Shown one piece after another: positions 14,252 through 18,371 of a DNA stretch of 18,371 bases (the stretch's first letter is position 1; each line of letters starts with the position of its first letter). The notes beneath the pieces are model-generated. The model was not told the DNA's origin and made no database searches. It was given only the letters and a program-made list of their open reading frames with translations. The translations under genes and the position numbers were made by a program. The stretch spans positions 1-18,371 of the forward strand of contig JACMPN010000272.1 in assembly GCA_014377495.1 (NCBI GenBank), in the 5' to 3' direction. Source of the DNA: Candidatus Sericytochromatia bacterium (lineage in GTDB: Bacteria; Cyanobacteriota; Sericytochromatia; JACMPN01).

Positions 14252-15970
14252 CTAGAGCAACTCGCCGGATGTGCCCAACAAGGCCTGGCGCATCAGCGGC
14301 AGAGGCAGTGGGCCTTCCTTGATGAAGGCGTTGTGGAATCCTTGCAGCGTGTAGGCCTTGCCCAGTTTGGTTTTATAGTCGTCCCGCAGCTTGTAAATCA
14401 TCAGCTTGCCCAGCGTGTAATAGCCGTACGTGGGATCCATGGTGCCCCGCTTGGCCTCGGACTTGGCGACGGGCAGGGGTTGATACGCCTCTTTTCGGAA
14501 GGCCTCCACGGCTTGTTCCACCGTCATCCCCTGGGTATGCATGCGGATCCCGACCAGGAGACGGACGTCCCGCAACAGGGCATCCTGCAACTGGGCCAAC
14601 CGGTACTTGGGGGCGTCCTTTTGGAAGCCTTCCTCCAGCATCATCTGCTCGCAGTAGTGAGCCCAGCCTTCGAAATTGGAGGCGGCGCCCAGGATCTTCC
14701 GAGTGTCACTCGGGTAACCCTTGGCGTAGAGGAACTGGATGTAGTGGCCGGGGTAGGCCTCATGGACCGAGACATTCGACAGCATCGGGTAATACCACTG
14801 CTGCATGAAGGACTCGATCTCGTCGGCCGGCCACTTGGGATCCGGCAGCGTCATGCTGTAAAACGCCTCGTCCGCCTTGGGTTCAAACGGCCCGGGGGTA
14901 TCCATGGACGCCGAGGTCGTTGCCCGCAGGAACGGCGGCGTTTCGACGACTTTGGCGAGCGGCGACGTCGGGACCGTGATGATCTGCTTGTCGATCAGAA
15001 ACTGGTTGATCTTGTTCAGCATCCCCTGCGTGACGGAGAGCAGTTTGTCGGGCGTCGGATGTTCCCGGGACAAATCGCCAAAGACCGTCTCGGCCGATTT
15101 GGTCGCATCGATCTTGGCGGCCATGGCCTTGAACGCCGCCTGGTTCCGGCGCAGGTCCGCCTCACCGATCGCCAGCAACTGATCGAGCGGCATGTCGATC
15201 ATTTCGTCTGCCTTCAACTTCGCCCGATAGGCGTTTTCGCCCAGGGCAAAATTGCCGTTCGAGCGGGGCAGCAGGTCCTTTTCCAGGAAGGTCTTGTAGT
15301 CGTCCATCGCCCGGATGACGGCATCATTGCTCGCCTTGAACGCCGACTTCAGCTGGGGATCGGTCACCCCGGCAAAGGCCCCGGTCACGGTCGTGGCGAA
15401 GAAGTCCTTGTTGCCGTCCATCTGGCTGATGGCAATTTCCGTGTAGATTTTGGGCGGGTTCTTCAGGTTGCGCTTGGCCTGGGCCAGCATGCCGGGCATC
15501 CGTTTTTCACGGGCGATCAGCGATGCCAGCCGCTGCTCGGCAGGTGCAAAGCTGCGCTTGATCAACGTGAAGGCGCTGTTCGTCAGCCCGCTGCTGTACT
15601 GATCCGGGTTCGTTTCCCAGGGGCGGATCACCGAGTTCGTCAAAATCATCCCGTCGATACCGGCCAGGATCATCTCCCGGTCGGCCCGCTGCACCGGCGT
15701 CAGGGAGGCTGCCGGCAGGGCGGCAAAGTCACGGCGGTAGACCCCGGCGGTGACGGACTCTTCCAGGATGGCGGAGGCACTGAAGTCCTCCAGCCGGTTG
15801 TCGTGATGGTGTAGACCTAGCGAAGTCGCAAACGACGTGTGCCGGGTCATCATGTCTTCGAAGTAAGCTTGGCTCAAATTGTCGAACGACTGAGTCGGGG
15901 TAGCCAAGGCAGGTCCCGCCGCCGTCAGCACCGTCAAAGTGGCCAGCAGGACCGAAGGTAGGCGAAGCAT
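14252..15970 (-). CDS. Secreted DUF885-family hydrolase
   Basis: A 572-residue protein of the DUF885 family, zinc-peptidase-like enzymes whose substrates are mostly unknown. The start at 15970 (MLRLPSVLLATLTVLTAAGPALA) gives a standard signal peptide with cleavage near residue 23 and has GGGAG nine bases upstream; the longer frame from 16036 would place the signal too far in. The hallmark HEAYPGH (His403, Glu404, His409) is a variant HExxxH zinc site, followed by FEGWAHYCEQ with Glu434 and His438 as further candidate ligands. Most of the chain is predicted helical. It lies 85 bases downstream of the O-antigen-ligase-like gene on the same strand and converges on ndh. With two M1 enzymes nearby, it suggests extracytoplasmic peptide degradation. 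Peptidase activity is inferred from the motif. Confidence 0.92.
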   Translation of the reverse strand: MLRLPSVLLATLTVLTAAGPALATPTQSFDNLSQAYFEDMMTRHTSFATSLGLHHHDNRLEDFSASAILEESVTAGVYRRDFAALPAASLTPVQRADREMILAGIDGMILTNSVIRPWETNPDQYSSGLTNSAFTLIKRSFAPAEQRLASLIAREKRMPGMLAQAKRNLKNPPKIYTEIAISQMDGNKDFFATTVTGAFAGVTDPQLKSAFKASNDAVIRAMDDYKTFLEKDLLPRSNGNFALGENAYRAKLKADEMIDMPLDQLLAIGEADLRRNQAAFKAMAAKIDATKSAETVFGDLSREHPTPDKLLSVTQGMLNKINQFLIDKQIITVPTSPLAKVVETPPFLRATTSASMDTPGPFEPKADEAFYSMTLPDPKWPADEIESFMQQWYYPMLSNVSVHEAYPGHYIQFLYAKGYPSDTRKILGAASNFEGWAHYCEQMMLEEGFQKDAPKYRLAQLQDALLRDVRLLVGIRMHTQGMTVEQAVEAFRKEAYQPLPVAKSEAKRGTMDPTYGYYTLGKLMIYKLRDDYKTKLGKAYTLQGFHNAFIKEGPLPLPLMRQALLGTSGELL

Positions 15971-16055
15971 CAGGCGGAACTCCCTAAAAGTATGCGTGAA
16001 AAGTCGGTGCATGCGCCCAGGACAGGCGGTTTTCACCCGTGACGCGTGGTGCGGT

Positions 16056-18371
16056 TCAGGGCGCTTTGGTTGCCAGCGAACGGGCCGTCAGGCGGGGCAG
16101 TTCCGGCCACGGCTTTTCGTCGTTGAGGAAGAACATGCCTTCGGGCCGGACGCTGATCGGGTTCGGAAACGGCTCTTCCGGGGCGGCCCGGCGGAACGCC
16201 ATGTTCGACCAGCCCTTGCGGGTGTCGAAGCCGATGGGGATCGACGCATGGGCCATGACGGACGGCACTTTGATCTGCTCTTCCGTGGCGTTTTGACCAA
16301 AGGTCTTGCTCAAGACCAACAGGCCGTCTTTCGCCGCACCTGCATCGCCCAATTGGACCTTGGCCTGGGCCAGGCGCATCTGAGCGTAGGCATTGCCCGG
16401 TTCCATCGTGAACGCGTCGCCAAAGGCCTTGGCCGCCGCCGGCCAGTCCTTGGCTTGGAAGGCCGCTTCGCCCATCCAGGTCGTGGCCTGGTTCCGGTAA
16501 GCAGGATCGGTGGCGATCAGTTTGGTCAGGTTGGTTTCGGCCCCGGCCCGATCGTCGGCCATGACCTGCAACTGGCCCATGTGCAGTAACTGCCAGGACG
16601 TCGGATTAGGGCTTGATTGATACAGGGCCAGGGCCGCCTTGGCGACGTCCTGCTTATAAGGGGCGCCATCCTTGGTTTCCCAATGGGCGGCCCAGACGAG
16701 CGATGGGCTGTGATAGATCGCCATGGCATACGCTTTGATGGCTGCCGGACGATCCCCCAGGGCCCGATAGGCCTCACCGAGGTAAAAATGGGGGACAGGG
16801 GCGTACCAGGTCAGGGTCGTGGCTGCCGTCAACGGGGCGATGGCGCCTTTGGCGTCGCCGAGCTTGACCCGCAGATTGCCCTCTTTGATGTTCGCAGAGG
16901 CCAGATGGTACGTCTTATTGGCATCCGTCAGCAGCCCGAGGGCTTCTTGCCACAAGCGCTTGTTGGCGGGTGTTTCCGGCTGGTCGAGATACAGATAGCT
17001 CAGGGTGGAGCCGAGGGCGACCTTATAAAAGGGGAAGGTGGGATCCAACTGGACAGCCTCGCGCCAGGCTTTCATGCCGGTGGCATACTCGCTGCGCTGA
17101 AAGGACTGATGCCCGTCGTCATAGGCGATCGCCGCCCGGTCCTTCGTGGCCATCATATAGAGCCCGCCCAAAACGACGAGGGTGCCGAGGAGGCCGCCGA
17201 CCAGCGATACGGGACGGGACGGGACAACTGTCGTTTCTTTGGCGTCCGGCTCGCCACCATCGACCAGCAATGCGGCCGACAGGACAAAGGCCAGGGTCAT
17301 GCTGGGCACTTCCCACTGAAAATCCGTCAACAGCGAAAATCCATAGCCGAACAAGCCAACGGCGATGCCCAACGCTTCGATCGGGACTTCGGTCCGGCGG
17401 ACCGCCTTGACCGTCCGCCAGAACAGGAAGCCGGCCATTGCCAGCAGCACGGCGACACCGGCCAGGCCCAGCTCATAAAGGACATGGAATACGGTGCTGT
17501 GCAATTGGGGATTGACGACGTCCGGGTACCGCGGCGTCTGCATGCGGTCCAGGGGGAACTGGGAGGGCACCGAACCCATGCCGCTGCCGAAGATCGGGTG
17601 GAACTGCAAGCCCGTCAGGGCGCCACGCCACATCTCAAGGCGCATGGCAAACGAGTTGTCGGCCACTTTGCCGCCAGCGGAGACGTCGGTAAAAATCTGC
17701 GCCATCGAGCTGAAGCGATTGACGAGCAGGGGGGTGGCGACAATGGTCCCGACGACGACGACACTGCCGACGATGAGCCACGTCTTGCGGGAGATCCCGA
17801 CCAGGGCCTGGCGCATCGACCCGCCCAGGAGCAGGGCCAGCAACACCAACTGCACGGCAGCGGCGAGATAGGCGCTGCGGGACTCGCTGCCGACCAGACA
17901 GACCAGTGAAAGGGCCGCCCCGACGTACAATAAGGTCTTTTTTGACCCGTCGAACTGCTGTTGGGCAAATGCGACGAAAAACGGCCAGACGAGCAGGAAG
18001 AAGCTGGCTGTGAAGTTCTTGTTGCCCAAGGGGAACGTGAACTTGGGGACCGAGGCGACCCCGAAACCGGCATAAGTGGTCAAAAAGGCATCAATGAAGA
18101 GCCCGCCGGCCGCCATGCCGATCGCGGCGATGGCCAGGCTCCAGGCGAGCCAGCCACGGCCCCATGTCCGGGTGCCCGTGTACGCCAGCCAGAAGCAGGT
18201 GATGTAGCTGGCAAAAAGCCAGGTGTTGACCAGTGAACGGGCCATGTCGGTCGCCTGCAGACTGGAGGCCAGGGCCACCCCAAGCCCGGCGGCGGTGAGG
18301 ACGAGAGCCCCGGACTGCAGGCGGGCCAGGCGCCCGGTGAAGCCCGCCCAAGCGGCCGTGTCGCCGGCCAC
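16056..18371 (-). CDS. O-antigen ligase/polymerase (Wzy_C) family membrane protein with C-terminal TPR region, 5' end cut by window edge
   Basis: At least 771 residues, running off the right edge, so the true start is probably outside. The N-terminal half is an array of about ten to eleven hydrophobic helices. It carries Wzy_C landmarks: LGNKNFTASFFLL (NKNF at 117-120 of the visible frame), SESRSAY (162-168), then WRGALTGLQFHPIFGSGMGS and NPQLHSTVFHVLYELGLAG, with His291 in the usual periplasmic loop position. The C-terminal third (from about residue 420) is helical with TPR-like repeats such as AIKAYAMAIYHSP and AAKAFGDAFTMEPGNAYAQMRLA, which would bind partners. Members join or polymerise sugar chains on lipid carriers or proteins in the inner membrane. 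The exact acceptor is not determinable. No other glycan genes are visible in the window. Confidence 0.85.
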   Translation of the reverse strand: MAGDTAAWAGFTGRLARLQSGALVLTAAGLGVALASSLQATDMARSLVNTWLFASYITCFWLAYTGTRTWGRGWLAWSLAIAAIGMAAGGLFIDAFLTTYAGFGVASVPKFTFPLGNKNFTASFFLLVWPFFVAFAQQQFDGSKKTLLYVGAALSLVCLVGSESRSAYLAAAVQLVLLALLLGGSMRQALVGISRKTWLIVGSVVVVGTIVATPLLVNRFSSMAQIFTDVSAGGKVADNSFAMRLEMWRGALTGLQFHPIFGSGMGSVPSQFPLDRMQTPRYPDVVNPQLHSTVFHVLYELGLAGVAVLLAMAGFLFWRTVKAVRRTEVPIEALGIAVGLFGYGFSLLTDFQWEVPSMTLAFVLSAALLVDGGEPDAKETTVVPSRPVSLVGGLLGTLVVLGGLYMMATKDRAAIAYDDGHQSFQRSEYATGMKAWREAVQLDPTFPFYKVALGSTLSYLYLDQPETPANKRLWQEALGLLTDANKTYHLASANIKEGNLRVKLGDAKGAIAPLTAATTLTWYAPVPHFYLGEAYRALGDRPAAIKAYAMAIYHSPSLVWAAHWETKDGAPYKQDVAKAALALYQSSPNPTSWQLLHMGQLQVMADDRAGAETNLTKLIATDPAYRNQATTWMGEAAFQAKDWPAAAKAFGDAFTMEPGNAYAQMRLAQAKVQLGDAGAAKDGLLVLSKTFGQNATEEQIKVPSVMAHASIPIGFDTRKGWSNMAFRRAAPEEPFPNPISVRPEGMFFLNDEKPWPELPRLTARSLATKAP

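Noticed and set aside
1..18371. CRISPR array, tRNA or rRNA genes, prophage or transposase genes
   Set aside because: I saw no regularly spaced repeats, no cloverleaf or rRNA-like sequence, and no recognisable transposase, integrase or phage protein in any frame.

Overview
The window comes from a GC-rich bacterium. Gene starts are mostly ATG with GGAG/GAGG-type ribosome binding sites, and TAA, TAG and TGA are all used as stops. The cell is probably diderm: there is a lipoprotein with a clear lipobox, a secreted outer-membrane beta-barrel-like protein, several enzymes with signal peptides, and an O-antigen ligase/polymerase-type membrane protein. I cannot fix the phylum. The DUF5069 protein and the gene mix point to a less-studied lineage (for example the Planctomycetota/Verrucomicrobiota or non-photosynthetic cyanobacterial relatives), but that is inference only. 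I see no phage, plasmid, CRISPR, tRNA or rRNA feature.

Left part (1-5570). A truncated lipoprotein gene (minus) diverges from a patatin-like phospholipase gene (plus) across an AT-rich promoter region, and the phospholipase gene ends at a strong bidirectional hairpin. Next comes a divergent redox-type cluster. On the minus strand an NADPH-dependent FMN reductase gene is followed by a DUF5069 gene; on the plus strand an HxlR/DUF24-family regulator is followed by a DUF4336-like metallo-beta-lactamase-fold gene. The shared promoter region holds several perfect inverted repeats that look like HxlR operators. The reductase gene carries an in-frame TGA exactly where the family has a conserved Trp. 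A beta-barrel-like exported protein and an unrecognised 177-residue protein follow.

Middle (5570-12830). msrA (methionine sulfoxide reductase) is followed by a minus-strand run that, in transcription order, holds two tandem paralogous secreted M1 aminopeptidases, a small Rieske [2Fe-2S] protein and a tiny coiled-coil protein. The divergent gap before ndh contains a 128-bp nearly complete imperfect palindrome that resembles a MITE or a structured-RNA element.

Right part (12830-18371). A type II NADH dehydrogenase (plus) converges on a secreted DUF885 hydrolase (minus) across a 13-bp-stem terminator. Upstream of DUF885, on the same strand, is a large Wzy/O-antigen-ligase-family membrane protein with a C-terminal TPR-like region, cut by the window edge.

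Overall the window is mostly chromosomal housekeeping and stress-response genes. The points most worth following up are the HxlR divergent cluster with its operators and interrupted reductase, the 128-bp palindrome, and the M1-M1-Rieske gene run.
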